In this document: in pieces, positions 27,280 through 38,175 of the stretch
Position numbering within the stretch: the first letter of the stretch is position 1
How the letters are laid out: the number at the start of each line of letters is the position of its first letter
Assembly (NCBI GenBank): GCA_963701675.1
Contig: OY969623.1
Location: 6,882,001-6,946,000 of the forward strand
Direction: 5' to 3'
Origin: G963701675 sp963701675
GTDB taxonomy: Bacteria > Planctomycetota > Planctomycetia > Gemmatales > Gemmataceae
DNA length: 64,000 bases
The notes under the pieces: generated by a model
What the model was told of the DNA's origin: nothing
Database searches by the model: none
Seen by the model: only the letters and a program-made list of their open reading frames with translations
Position numbers and translations under genes: made by a program

Positions 27280-28994
27280 ATGAAGTTTCCGAGATCCATC
27301 GCGTCGCTATTTCGGAGTTCCTGCTGTCGCCTCATGTGTGAACCGCTCGAGGACCGCTGCTTGCTGTCATACACCGTTACCAATCTCGGGCAGGGCTACG
27401 CCTACGGCCTGAACAACGCTGGGCAAGTGGTCGGCGTCTCCAATGGCCAGGCCGTCCTGTGGCAGGACGGCACTCCGACCAGTCTGGGAGCGGGTTACCC
27501 GTATAGTCGCGCCAGAGCCATCAACGACGTAGGCCAGGTGGTGGGACGCGGGAAAGTTGACAATACGTATGAGGCCTTCCTGTGGGACAACGTCTCGGGG
27601 TTTCGGGCACTCGGCGCTCTGCCCGGCCACGCCTACAGTGAAGCCCGCGCGGTAAATGATGCAGTCCAAGTCGCGGGTGAAAGCCGTTCATCGACGAATA
27701 TTCCTCCCCGAGCTGTTCTCTGGGACAGCGCCGGGGGCATCCAGGACCTGGGGCCTTTGGCCAACTGGCGAGCGTCGCCGCGGCGATCAACAACGCCGGC
27801 CAGGTCGTCGGCTGGGCTGAAAGCGGTTCCGGGTCGAGCGCCAGCGAAGAGCAGTCTTACCAGTATCTCAATGACAGAGATGCTTTCCTCTGGGACCCGA
27901 TTACGGGCGCCACTCTGCTCGGCACCCTGCCCGGTCACTTCACCAGCAAGGCCGAGGACATCAATGAACTCGGCCAAGTCGTCGGCTCATCGGGCGATCT
28001 CGGCTGGTCTCCCTATTCCCGTCCGTATCGGCCGCTGGAAGCGGTCCTCTGGGAAAACGAGGTGACGACCGGCCTGGGCATGTTGCCGGGCGACCTGCGC
28101 AGCGCCGCCGTCGCCGTCAACAATAGCGGACAGGTCGTCGGCTACTCGTACGCTTCGACCAACGTATTCTTCGCCGGCCGGCCCGTCCTCTGGGACAACG
28201 GCGTCATCACGGACCTTTCCACACTGACGGGCTATACCATTACCTCGGTCACGGACATCAATGACCTCGGGCAGATCGTGGTCAACAGCGGCAGCCTCGC
28301 CTTCCTGCTCACGCCGGACACGGTCCCCGAGTTGCACATCAACGACGTGACGCTGACCGAAGGCAACGCAGGCATCACCCTGGCCACGTTCACGGTGACG
28401 CGCTCCGGCCCGCTCGGCGGCACGACCACCGTTCTCTATGCCACGGCAAACGGCACCGCCTTTGCCGGCAGCGACTACGAAGCGGCCGACGGCACGCTCA
28501 CCTTCACCCCCGACGAGACGATCAAGACCATCTCCGTACTCGTGAACGGCGACCGCCTCGGCGAGCCGGACGAGGCCTTCCTCGTCGACCTCAGCAGCCC
28601 GACGAACGCGATCATCGCCGACGGCCAGGGCGTGGGCACCATCCTGGACGACGAGCCGCGCATTAGCATCAACGACGTCACCAAGGCAGAGGGCAAGCTT
28701 CGCCACACCACTCTCTTCACGTTTACGATCACCCTTTCGGCTGCCTACGACCAGGCGGTGACAATGTCGTTCAGCACCGCCAATGGCACGGCCACGGCCG
28801 GCACCGACTATGTCGCCAAGACCGGCACGCTGACCTTCAATCCCGGCGAGACGACGAAGACGATTACGATCGCAGTCAAGGGTGACAACAAGACAGAGGC
28901 CAATGAGACGTTTTACCTGGATTTGTTCGGCAATAGCAGCAATTCGTTGTTCAGCAAGTATCGTGGCATCGGCATGATCCTGAACGACGATTGA
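27280..28994 (+). CDS. Secreted HAF-repeat and Calx-beta protein (one frameshift)
   Basis: About 571 residues across two frames; the change is near 27750, after DSAGGIQDLG, and the HAF pattern resumes as SVAAAINNAGQVVGWAESG. The N-terminus has the planctomycete export signature CEPLEDRCLLS (residues 24-34). Residues ~35-345 are HAF-type repeats (AINDVGQVVGRG, AVNNSGQVVGYSYAS, DINELGQVVGSSG), probably a beta-propeller. Two Calx-beta domains follow (residues ~350-457 and ~462-570), seen as INDVTLTEGNAG, TATNGTAFAGSDYEAADGT-like loops and DEAFLVDLSSP. Calx-beta domains bind calcium. Likely a surface or adhesion protein. It has a 'gaaaggaa' ribosome-binding site and an upstream 43-nt element. Confidence 0.83.
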
Positions 28995-29045
28995 TCGCAC
29001 GGTTGAAGAAACCGGCGATTCTTCATCGAAAAAATTCATTCCCGC

Positions 29046-29088
29046 GCGGCTAACTCCGACGGCGTTTCGGGCTTAGTGCCGTAGAGAC
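29046..29088 (+). promoter_or_regulatory. 43-nt shared upstream element, copy 2
   Basis: GCGGCTAACTCCGAC, then GCGTTTCGGGCTTAGTG, then CCGTAGAGAC. It ends 54 bp before the beta-solenoid gene. Sequence after it, down to the ribosome-binding site, is also close to that after copy 3, so the whole ~95-bp leader was duplicated with its gene. Confidence 0.65.
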
Positions 29089-29142
29089 CCAAACCGAGTG
29101 TGCAACGACAATTCTTCGCCAACCTGTGAAAGGAGTTTGATC

Positions 29143-31306
29143 GTGTTCAACAACCTTTTCCGCTCCGGCAACAAGACTTCCAAGCTGCATCGGACTCACG
29201 GGCGTTGGCGGCCGCAGTTGGAATCATTGGAAGCACGCCTATCGCCTGCCTGCTTTCTCACCGGGGGAACCGTGAGTTGTGACGCCGGCAACGACGCCGT
29301 CGAAATCCTGCGCACTATACGGCAGCATCTTCAACAACAATGTCTTCCTGGGCACGGCGTTTGGCACCATCACGGTCAAGGGCGGTGCCGGCATCAACAG
29401 TTTGTTTGTGAACGACTCCACAAGAACGCTCTTCACTACGTACACCTTAACGACTTCGCCTTCGCCGCGAATTTATCTCGGAGACGCCGTAAATCCACTC
29501 CTGAACGTAGTCTATACGAGCATCAATAGCTTCCTCCGGCTTGATACGGCCAGCGGCTCCGACAACAGCAACGACACGATCAACATTGACGGCACCGCTG
29601 GCGGCTCGCCCATCACGATCAACAGCGGCAAGGGCAACGACAGCATCGCGGTCACAGCCGCCGGCAACGTCTTGACGGTCGACGCGGGCGTCGGCACCGA
29701 CAGCTTGACGCTGCACAACTACAACACCTACGACGAGAACTACACGCTCACGTCGACGTCGGTGGCTCGTGACTTTGCGCCGATAACGACCTACGGCGCC
29801 GTGGAAACTCTGACGGTCAATGCCGGTACCGGCACCAACTGGATTACCGTGGTGAGCACCGCGGCCGGCACGGCGACTACCGTCAATGCGAATGTGGGCA
29901 ATGACACAATTAACGTCGGCGCTCCCGGCCTGTACACGTTCGGCGCCCTGACGGTCAACGGCCAGGTCGGCAGCGACACACTGAACGTCAACGACCAGGC
30001 CAACCCCACGGACCAGACCTACACGGTGACGAACACGACCGTCAGTCGCACCGGTGGCGGGGTGCTGCCCGTCACCTACGGCACGTTCGACAATCTGCTT
30101 CTTAACGTTGGAAGCGGTAATGAGCAAATCAGTGTAGACAGCACCGCGGCCGGCACGGCGACTACCGTGAATGGCAATATCGGCGACGACAATGTGTTTG
30201 TTACTTACCCCAGCGGAAACCTCGGCAACCTGGGAGGGCCGCTAACCGTTAACGGCCAGGCCGGCACGGACGCGCTGACCTTCTGGGACGACTTCAATAC
30301 TGCCAATGACAGCTTTACGATCACCGCCGCTACTGTATCGCGCGCCGCAGCTCAGACGGCCACGTATACCACGGTGGAGAACCTCACGGTTCACGCTGGA
30401 ATAGGCAACAACCAAATATACGTGAACAGCACCATCTCGGGGACCACGACGCAAGTCAACGCCGGCAGCGGTAACGATCACGTTCATCTAACGCAGTCAT
30501 CCGAGAAACTCGTTAACTTGGCGGGTCCCTTAACGGTAAACGGCCAGGACGGCGACGACGACCTCAGCGCGCGGGACGACTTGAGCGGCGGCGGCGTGAA
30601 CACCTACACCATTACCGCCGGTTTGATTACGCGCACTGGGGGAGTGTCGAACATCACCTACAGTTCCTTTGAACATGCTCAGATCCAGTCGGGCAACGGG
30701 GCGGACACGTTCAACGTCACCAATAACGAAGGAAACTTGGAGGGGATCCCTGGCCTGACCATCGTCTCGCGCCTCGGGTCTGACCGTCTTCGGATCAGCG
30801 ATCACAGCTATCCGCACGGCGACACCTATTTTGTTACCTCCCTCGCTTCTGGTCCGCACTACGCTCCGTACTACACCGGGACTATGCACCTACCGTCGAT
30901 CGGCCTGGCTATCGGCTTTTTGGGAATTGAAACGCTCGACCTCTATCCGAGTCCCCACCCGAACACAGTCGTTGACACCAGCGGTTACGATCCCGCCCAT
31001 TTTGCGCTGAATATCATCATGACACCACCGCCGTTCGGCCCGGGGACTGCGCCTGGCGGTGTCGGAGGTTCCGGCGGTGGGCATCGTCCGGCGAAGCCCC
31101 TCGATAGGCAGGCGAGTTGGCCGGGGCTGACCGTAGACGACGGCGGACTCCTCAACCTTCAAGGCTCACCCAAAGGCGCGGCCACATGGGCCGGGCGCGC
31201 TGCCATCGGACCGCCGCCGATTGCGGATGAACTACTCGGCGATCCATTCCAGAAAACCTACCCCTCCGCGGCTAATTTTGATCACGTTTCGGGCTTAGTG
31301 ACGTAG
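29143..31306 (+). CDS. Surface beta-solenoid repeat protein, paralogue 1 (one frameshift)
   Basis: About 720 residues across two frames. It starts at GTG 29143 with 'aaaggag' 7 bp upstream. After CDAGNDAVEI (near 29310) the frame changes and continues as ALYGSIFNNNVFLGT, as comparison with the next gene shows. The N-terminal export signature WRPQLESLEARLSPAC is present. Repeats of ~75-80 residues follow, with phrases such as TAAGTATTVNGNIGDDN, GGPLTVNGQAGTD, and GNDSIAVTAAGN; Gly-Asn-Asp loops suggest a calcium-binding parallel beta-solenoid. The C-terminal ~140 residues have a Pro/Gly-rich linker (PPPFGPGTAPGGVGGSGGG). Tandem duplicate of the next gene. Function unknown; likely cell surface. 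Confidence 0.8.
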
Positions 31307-31310
31307 AGAC
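31268..31310 (+). promoter_or_regulatory. 43-nt shared upstream element, copy 3
   Basis: GCGGCTAATTTTGAT, then ACGTTTCGGGCTTAGTG, then ACGTAGAGAC. It ends 54 bp before the GTG start of the second beta-solenoid gene and overlaps the 3' end of the preceding gene's coding sequence. Confidence 0.65.
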
Positions 31311-31364
31311 CCGTTACGAACGACCAACGACAATTATTCGCCAGCCTGTGAAAGGAGTTTCGCC

Positions 31365-33524
31365 GTGCTCAAGAAACTTTTCTGTTCCGGCAACAAGACT
31401 TGCAAGAAATATCGAGCTCGCGGGCGGTGGCGGCCGCAGTTGGAATCTCTGGAATCACGCCTGGCACCGGCCTGCACGCTGACGGGGGGCACGGTAAATT
31501 GCGACGCCGGCAACGACGGTATCTACACCAACTTAACCGACTTCGGTGTCCATGCCAACAATGTCTACCTCGGCAGTTGGTCAGATTACACTCTCACAGT
31601 CAACGGCGGAGGCGGCAGCAATAGCTTGTTTGTGGTCGGGTGTTGCTCCGATACCTACACGTTCACAACGACGCCATCGCCGCGAATTATCGAGGTCGAG
31701 TATATCATCGCCTACACGGGCATCAACGGCTCCCTCCGGCTCGATACACCCTATTGGTCCGGGGAGGGCGTCACGATCAATGTCGACAGCACCGCTAAGG
31801 GTACGCCCGTCACAATCAACGGCAGCGACGGCATAGACACCATCGCCGTCACTGCCGGAGGCAACCTCGAATCACTAGGCGGCGCTTTGACGGTCAACGG
31901 GGGCTGGGGCACCGACAATCTGACCCTGCACGACCAGCTCAACGGCTACAACGATACCTACACGCTCACTTCGTCGTCGTTGGCCCGTTCCTATGCGCCG
32001 ACCATCACCTACAACTCCGTGGCAGGGCTGGCGGTCAATGCCGGAACTGGCAACAATCTCATCAATGTCAGCGGCATGTCCGCCGGGGCGACAACTACTA
32101 TCAATGCGAATGGCGGCAATGACACGATAAACTTCACCTGCGCAGGGAACACGACAGCCATCCTCAATGCGAATGGGGGCGATGACACGATCAACCTTGC
32201 CAACCCCTTCCTGGGCGTCCTGACGGTCAACGGCGACGGTGGTAGCGACACTCTGAACGTCAACGACCAGGCGAATCCTTTCGACCGAACTTACACAATC
32301 ACGAACACGGCCGTCAGTCGCAGCGGGAACGGGGGCGGCCCCATTTCCTACAGCACTTTCGAAACACTGGTCCTGAACGTGGGCAGCGGGAATGAACAAG
32401 TCAGTGTGAACGGAACCGCGGCCGGCACGGCGACCACGGTCAACGGCAATATCGGCAACGACAATGTGGCTGTTATCTTCCCTAGCCTAGCAGGGGCCCT
32501 CACAGTCTACGGCCAGGGGGGGACCGATACGTTGACGTTCTGGGACACCACCAATCCAGCCAATGACAGCTACACGATCGCCGCCGGCAGCGTATGGCGC
32601 TCCGCAGCTCAGACGACTATGTACGCCACGGTTGAAGACCTCACGGTTCACGCCGGAACAGGTAACAACGCCATATACGTGATCAGCACGAACTCCGGGA
32701 CCACTACGCAAGTCAACGCCGGCAGCGGCAACGACACCGTCGCCCTAACGCACTCGTTTGCCAACCTCGCCAACCTGGGTGGTCCCTTAATAGTAAATGG
32801 GCAGGCGGGAAACGACAACCTGAGCGCCCGGGACGAGGCGAGCGGCTCTACCACGAAAACTTACTCGATCACTGCCAACTCGGTTTCGCGGAGCGGGGCT
32901 CAAAACGTCGCTTACAATTCCTTCGAAACGATCGGGCTTTTCTCGAGTCCGGGCGCGGATACCATCAATGTTACGGCGCATACAGGGGACTTATCGGGGA
33001 TCCCTGATCTGTTCATCGATGCGAACTTAGGGACGGACAAACTTCAGATCAGCGATCACAACTATCCGTATGGCGACACATATTTTGTTGCCTCGTTCAG
33101 TGGTCCCTACTACAGCGGGACAATGGACCTACCGTCGATCGGGTTGGATATCGACTTCAAGTCGATTGAAACCCTCAACCTCTATCCGAGCCCGCATCCG
33201 CACACGGTTGTGAACACGAGCGGTTACAGCCCCGCCCACTACGCGCTGAACATCATTATGACACCCCCGCCGTTCGGTCCTGGGACCGCTCCTTCCGGCG
33301 GCGGCTCGGGCGATGGGAATCGACCGGCGAAGCCTCGCGATACGCAGGCGGTGTGGTCGGAACTGACCGTTGACGATCCTGAAGTCTCCGATCTCCAGAG
33401 CACACCGCAGAGCGCGGCCAAGTGGACCAGGCGCGCTGCCATAGAGCCGCGGGCAATCGCGGATGAGATGAAGAACCGCAACACCCACTATTGGAACGGC
33501 GCGATTATAACAAAAGCCAAATGA
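31365..33524 (+). CDS. Surface beta-solenoid repeat protein, paralogue 2
   Basis: 719 residues, intact, starting at GTG 31365 with 'aaaggag' upstream. It parallels the previous gene throughout: LFCSGNKTCKKYRARGRW, then the export signature RPQLESLESRLAPAC, LTGGTVNCDAGNDG, solenoid repeats (GSGNEQVSVNGTAAGTATTV, NIGNDNVAV, GGPLIVNGQAGNDN) and a matching C-terminal region (ALNIIMTPPPFGPGTAPSGG). The intact copy shows where its neighbour's frame breaks. Secreted or surface-attached by inference. The C-terminus after the Pro/Gly linker is variable. Confidence 0.85.
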   Translation: MLKKLFCSGNKTCKKYRARGRWRPQLESLESRLAPACTLTGGTVNCDAGNDGIYTNLTDFGVHANNVYLGSWSDYTLTVNGGGGSNSLFVVGCCSDTYTFTTTPSPRIIEVEYIIAYTGINGSLRLDTPYWSGEGVTINVDSTAKGTPVTINGSDGIDTIAVTAGGNLESLGGALTVNGGWGTDNLTLHDQLNGYNDTYTLTSSSLARSYAPTITYNSVAGLAVNAGTGNNLINVSGMSAGATTTINANGGNDTINFTCAGNTTAILNANGGDDTINLANPFLGVLTVNGDGGSDTLNVNDQANPFDRTYTITNTAVSRSGNGGGPISYSTFETLVLNVGSGNEQVSVNGTAAGTATTVNGNIGNDNVAVIFPSLAGALTVYGQGGTDTLTFWDTTNPANDSYTIAAGSVWRSAAQTTMYATVEDLTVHAGTGNNAIYVISTNSGTTTQVNAGSGNDTVALTHSFANLANLGGPLIVNGQAGNDNLSARDEASGSTTKTYSITANSVSRSGAQNVAYNSFETIGLFSSPGADTINVTAHTGDLSGIPDLFIDANLGTDKLQISDHNYPYGDTYFVASFSGPYYSGTMDLPSIGLDIDFKSIETLNLYPSPHPHTVVNTSGYSPAHYALNIIMTPPPFGPGTAPSGGGSGDGNRPAKPRDTQAVWSELTVDDPEVSDLQSTPQSAAKWTRRAAIEPRAIADEMKNRNTHYWNGAIITKAK

Positions 33525-33634
33525 GATCATAGAAGTGTCACCATTGTTAGGAATACAATTCTCTACGTAACCTTCGGCCTACTTGACTTGATGCCGCGTT
33601 CCTATCGCCGCCTCCGATAGAGGAGTTCTCCACC

Positions 33635-35325
33635 ATGCTTACTGCCAATCTGAAGACCGCCATCGCATTGGTTCTGGTAGCGAGTGTAGTCGCAATCGGA
33701 GCGAGCGGACCGGTCGTGCCGTGCAACAACGATAACGACGATAAGTCGCCGCCGCCGATGGTTCGAAGTGACGGCACTAACAACGAAGCGGGACGCAGTA
33801 CTGATTCAGATCGTGACGGCGACGGCCTTTCGGATTTCCAGGAGGTTCATAAGTACTTCACCGATCCGGACAATCGCGACTCCGACGGCGACGACAAGCC
33901 GGACGGCGACTTGCATGAGAGACGCGAGTACACATATACGATTCGCACGGTTATCCGTGTGTTGTTGCCGATCCATGAAGCCGAAATCGCTAACGACGAT
34001 TATCAGGATGCGCGAGTAATCGCACGAACCGACCGGTATGCCGAACTCGAAGTAATTCACTACCCCTTGAATACTGTTGCGTCCGGCATTGTGGCGAACC
34101 CGGATTGGCGAGCTGATGCGTCGCCGATGGGTGAATACTTGAAGCCCGGTCTGACGACAAACTGGGATGCTGCCATGCGCGAACGGTTGCTCAAGGACCT
34201 GGCCGCCGATGACATTCACATCGAGAAGCTAACCGATCGCCAAGTGGTCCAGCGAGTATCGGCATGGCTTCTGAAGCGGGTGAAGTCCGGCAGTTACTTC
34301 AACATCTTTCACGTACATTTTGTTGACGGCAAGCCTGAGCCGTTTCCTGGTCAAGAAAACTCGGTGGGTGATCGCGGCGACCCCAAGTGGACGCTGGAGG
34401 AGCAATGGGAACACGAGTTATTCGGACGGCAGATGTACCAGCATCGTTCCTGCGGCACCTGCACATCGACGGCTATTCTGCTGACTACGGTGATGAAGGC
34501 GGTTGGCATTCCGACGCGCATGATTCTCTGCACGCCACTCGTTGACGCATCCGGAGGTGACAATGTCGAACTCGTACGGAAAGGGCTGACACACCACGCG
34601 ATGAGTGAGAGCATTTTGTCCGCACTCAAGCCGCTCAAGAACGCTAACGCTTCACATACCTTTTGCGAAGTGTTTGTCGGAAAGCGTTGGCGGAGATTGA
34701 ACTTTAGCGTGCTGGGACAGAACACGCTGGATCGCAATCTCTTCGGCTTGTTGACACATGTCAATACCTTCAACGATTTCGCCGACGCCCGCCTCGCGGC
34801 AACGTGGGGAGGCGCAAGCCCGATGAGATTTTCCGTTACGCCAATGCATATACGGCCCTGGAAGTGTCTGATCTGTTCGGCCCCCATAGCCGGATCGAAA
34901 ACCCGCCGGTCAGCGCCGCCAAGCCGCTCTCCAACCTGGTCGTCAGCAAGGTGTATTGGCTCGAATCGAAGGACCTCCCCGACTGCATCAATCGGGAGAA
35001 ATTCAAACAAGACGGTTCAGGCCATTTGTTTTTGCATGCCGAGAAGCCGACCCTCGGCGACAAGGCGGAACACTATCAATCGTTTTACGGCGATGTAGGC
35101 AAATCGTTCGTTCTGACTGCAACCGGAAATCCCGACGTCCGCGCCGCTGCCGAACGCGGGTATTGGTTGAACTCGACCCTTGACTATCGGGAGTTCTATG
35201 TGCGTGTCCCACCTGACGAACTAAAGAAACTGAAGCCGGGTGTTGCTTACCAGCTCAAAGCTGTTGACCAGGGCGACGCGGCGCGGTGGTCAATTGCACC
35301 TAACGTGACCGTAACTCGTCCGTAA
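33635..35325 (+). CDS. Secreted transglutaminase-like protein with calcium loops (one frameshift)
   Basis: About 563 residues across two frames; the change is near 34808, where RLAATWG continues as RRKPDEIFRYANAYTALEV. The N-terminus has a hydrophobic stretch (LKTAIALVLVASVVAIGASG), likely a signal peptide, then thrombospondin-type-3-like calcium loops (DSDRDGDGLSDFQEV, NRDSDGDDKPDGD). The core resembles the transglutaminase-like fold: QHRSCGTCTSTAILLTTVMK with the candidate catalytic cysteine, VGIPTRMILCT, and ASHTFCEVFVGKRWRRLNFS with the candidate histidine; the aspartate is not certain. It lies between the solenoid and FG-GAP groups and carries a 'gaggag' ribosome-binding site. A cross-linking or protease role in the envelope is inference. 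Confidence 0.75.
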
Positions 35326-35670
35326 GGACCGAAACGGCCCCGATGCAGCCTGCGCGGCTTTGCCGGCGACCTTCCGGCGAGAAAGTCTCACTTTTTTTTC
35401 GATCGCGCGTCCGGTTTTGGGTGCAAATCACCCTTTAGTTAGTAATAGAGACTCGTGCGCACGCTACCGATGCGCTTCCAGCGAAAGCGTCGTTTTTCGG
35501 GTGAAAAGCAGAAGACAAAATGCGTAACTACCTGTCCATTATGGAGTTAAAGCATTGATCAAACAGTGTCGCTGAACGGTAAGACCGATCGCTCATGTCA
35601 GCTGTGCCGGAACGCCGGGGCAACTAACAGAGCCACCTACCCAATAACACGCCCCGAAGGAGGGATTGTT
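35326..35670. other. Leader region before the FG-GAP array
   Basis: 345 bp with no supported gene. It contains TTAGTAATAGAGAC near 35437, similar to the 3' end of the 43-nt element (TTAGTGCCGTAGAGAC), but without the CGGCTAA block. The promoter for the five-gene array probably lies here. Confidence 0.45.
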
Positions 35671-38142
35671 ATGCGATCGAAATTCATATTGCGTCGGAAC
35701 GGCCGAGCAACACCAATCCGGACGCGGCTTTTGCGAACCCGCATTACCGTCGAATACCTCGAACGCCGCGATGTGCCGAGCTTCATAACGGTCCCGACCT
35801 ACGGCACTGGGGATTCGGTGACGGACGTGGTGACGGCCGATTTCAACGGCGATGGGGCGGTCGATGTGGCCGCGGCTAATCACAGTAGCGGCGGCGGCAT
35901 CGGTGCTGCCGTGTTGCTCAATGCCGGTGATGGTACATTCTTGCCGAAGACGACCTACCCGACCGGCAAAGAGCCCATCTCCGTCGCCGTCGGTGACTTC
36001 AACCACGACGCGGCACCGGATTTGGCCTTTGCAAGCTCGGTGAACAACAGCGTCAGCGTTTTGATCAACCAAGGTGGTGGCACCTTCTCTCCCTTTTTCG
36101 AGTATGGCACCGCCACGGCACCCTCGGCCGTAATAACCGCCGACTTCAACAACGATGGCAACCTGGACTTGGCACTGAGCAACAAGACTAGTCCTGCAGG
36201 ATCGGTCAGCCTCCTTCTCGGAAATGCAGACGGAACGTTCCAAGACTACCGCAGTTTCCCGGCAGGCAAGTCGCCGACCGCGCTGGCCTCCGGCGACTTG
36301 AATGGCGATGGGAGACTCGACCTCGTGGTAACCGATGCCATCGATGGCTCGGTCCGCATCCTCCGCGGTTCGGGCACGGGTGTCTTTCGGCGGCCTGTTC
36401 CGTTTGCCGCGGGGCCGTCGCCGCGGAGTGTCGCCGTGGGCGATGTCAATGGTGACGGGGCGCTCGACCTGGCGGTTGTCAATGACCAATACCAAAACGG
36501 CCAGTTCAACGTCCTGGTAAATAATGGCGATGCGACGTTCGGTTCGCCCATCATGCAGTCATACGGCCACGAACCAACGGATGTTCTGATAGCGGATTTT
36601 AACAGCGATGGTGTTACCGATCTTGCGATCGGCGACGACGGTGCTTTGGGGAAGATCGGCATTGCCACCGGGCACGGCGATGGAAACTTCGACTTTCCCA
36701 TTAGTTATGTGAGCGGATCGTCGGCACAGGCAGTGGTCGCCAGCGACGTGAATGGCGACGGTACGGCCGATCTTATCGCGGCCAACAACTTTTCGATTGG
36801 CATTCTAATCGGTACTGGAGCGGGCGCCTACGCTGCTCCATTGGAAGCCGGCGCCAAGGGCGGAGTCGACTCCTTGGGCACGGGCGATTTCAACGATGAC
36901 GGCCGGCCCGATCTCGCTGCCCTGGAAGATGACCATCCAAATGGAACCAACGGCCGTGTCGCGATCCTCTTGAATTCGGGCGGCGGCCATTTTGAACGAG
37001 TGGGAAGTTACCCGCTCAACAACGACGCACGCCAAGGCGTCACGGGTGACTTCAATGGCGACGGCGTCCTGGATCTCGCGATGACACTAGAGGACTATCC
37101 CACCGGCGCTATCGGCGTGCTGTTGGGCAATGGCGACGGGACCTTTGCAGCACCGATTGAGCACCCACTGGATGCCTATCCGATATCGGCAGCAGTTGGG
37201 GACCTGAACGGCGACGGCTTTAACGATGTGGTCTTCAACAACTACATCGGTGTCGACGTGGGTGTGCTCATATCCCAGGGCGACGGCACTTTCGAGCCCG
37301 TGGAATTTTTTGCGGCGGGCGCCGAGCCCAGCCGTCCATTGCTTGGCGACGTCAACGATGACGGCGCGTTGGATGTTGTGGTGACTAGTGCAAACACGGC
37401 CGCCACTGTGAGTGTCCTGCTCGGCAACGGCGATGGCACGTTTGCCGCTCCGCTTTCCGTCTTTTCCGGCGGGATTGCTGCCGGTGCCGCGGATTTCAAC
37501 GCGGATGGCAACCCCGATCTGGTCGCACTCCTCCCGGCGAAGGTCAGCAAAGTGCACATCGTCTTGGGAAATGGGGACGGAACTTTTCAGGCGGCGATAA
37601 GCTATGATGCCGGACCGGCAGCCTATAACGCCGCCATCGAGGACTTCGACAATGATGGCGTGCTTGACATAGCCGTGTCAAGCAGCACCTCCGCCAACTT
37701 CACGGGCGTACCCAGCCTTAGCGTCTTTCTTGGCCGCGGCGATGGTACATTCAAGCCCGCGCAGACCTACCTCACAGCAAATGTAGGCATTTACGAAATG
37801 GTCGCCGCCGACTTCACCGGTGACGGATTCATCGACCTCGGCGCTGAGCATAGCGGCGGGGAGGACGACGTAGCAATCTACGTGAACGACAGCGTCTGGG
37901 GCCCTGCGCCGATCGACGGTGGACCAGGAATGGACGCAATTTCCTCTATCGCAAACCAGCAAGGTTCCGAAACGATTTCGCCCGTTTCGAACGAAGCGGG
38001 GCTGGACCAGGTCGACGATCCAGAATCGGAACAATCCGCGAAGGCGAAGCTACAAACCAAGCCCGGCGTCCGAGTCATTCGCGCGATTGCCACGCACCAC
38101 GTGCAACGGGTGGACGACATGATGATGAACTGGGACATCTAA
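35671..38142 (+). CDS. FG-GAP/VCBS beta-propeller surface protein 1 of tandem array
   Basis: 823 residues from ATG 35671 ('gaaggaggg' upstream; an in-frame start at 35566 lacks one). N-terminal basic stretch, then the export signature VEYLERRDVPSFITVP. About fourteen repeats of the FG-GAP/VCBS type follow, each with a calcium loop such as ADFNGDGAVDVAAAN, GDFNHDAAPDLAFA or GDLNGDGRLDLVVTD plus a GNGDGTF phrase; these form two seven-bladed propellers or similar. The end PGVRVIRAIATHHVQ then MMMNWDI is shared with two of the next three genes. Probably a secreted or cell-surface adhesin or calcium-binding scaffold. Confidence 0.86.
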   Translation: MRSKFILRRNGRATPIRTRLLRTRITVEYLERRDVPSFITVPTYGTGDSVTDVVTADFNGDGAVDVAAANHSSGGGIGAAVLLNAGDGTFLPKTTYPTGKEPISVAVGDFNHDAAPDLAFASSVNNSVSVLINQGGGTFSPFFEYGTATAPSAVITADFNNDGNLDLALSNKTSPAGSVSLLLGNADGTFQDYRSFPAGKSPTALASGDLNGDGRLDLVVTDAIDGSVRILRGSGTGVFRRPVPFAAGPSPRSVAVGDVNGDGALDLAVVNDQYQNGQFNVLVNNGDATFGSPIMQSYGHEPTDVLIADFNSDGVTDLAIGDDGALGKIGIATGHGDGNFDFPISYVSGSSAQAVVASDVNGDGTADLIAANNFSIGILIGTGAGAYAAPLEAGAKGGVDSLGTGDFNDDGRPDLAALEDDHPNGTNGRVAILLNSGGGHFERVGSYPLNNDARQGVTGDFNGDGVLDLAMTLEDYPTGAIGVLLGNGDGTFAAPIEHPLDAYPISAAVGDLNGDGFNDVVFNNYIGVDVGVLISQGDGTFEPVEFFAAGAEPSRPLLGDVNDDGALDVVVTSANTAATVSVLLGNGDGTFAAPLSVFSGGIAAGAADFNADGNPDLVALLPAKVSKVHIVLGNGDGTFQAAISYDAGPAAYNAAIEDFDNDGVLDIAVSSSTSANFTGVPSLSVFLGRGDGTFKPAQTYLTANVGIYEMVAADFTGDGFIDLGAEHSGGEDDVAIYVNDSVWGPAPIDGGPGMDAISSIANQQGSETISPVSNEAGLDQVDDPESEQSAKAKLQTKPGVRVIRAIATHHVQRVDDMMMNWDI

Positions 38143-38175
38143 CTTACACTTAGGATTCCCGAAGGAGTATTTGTC

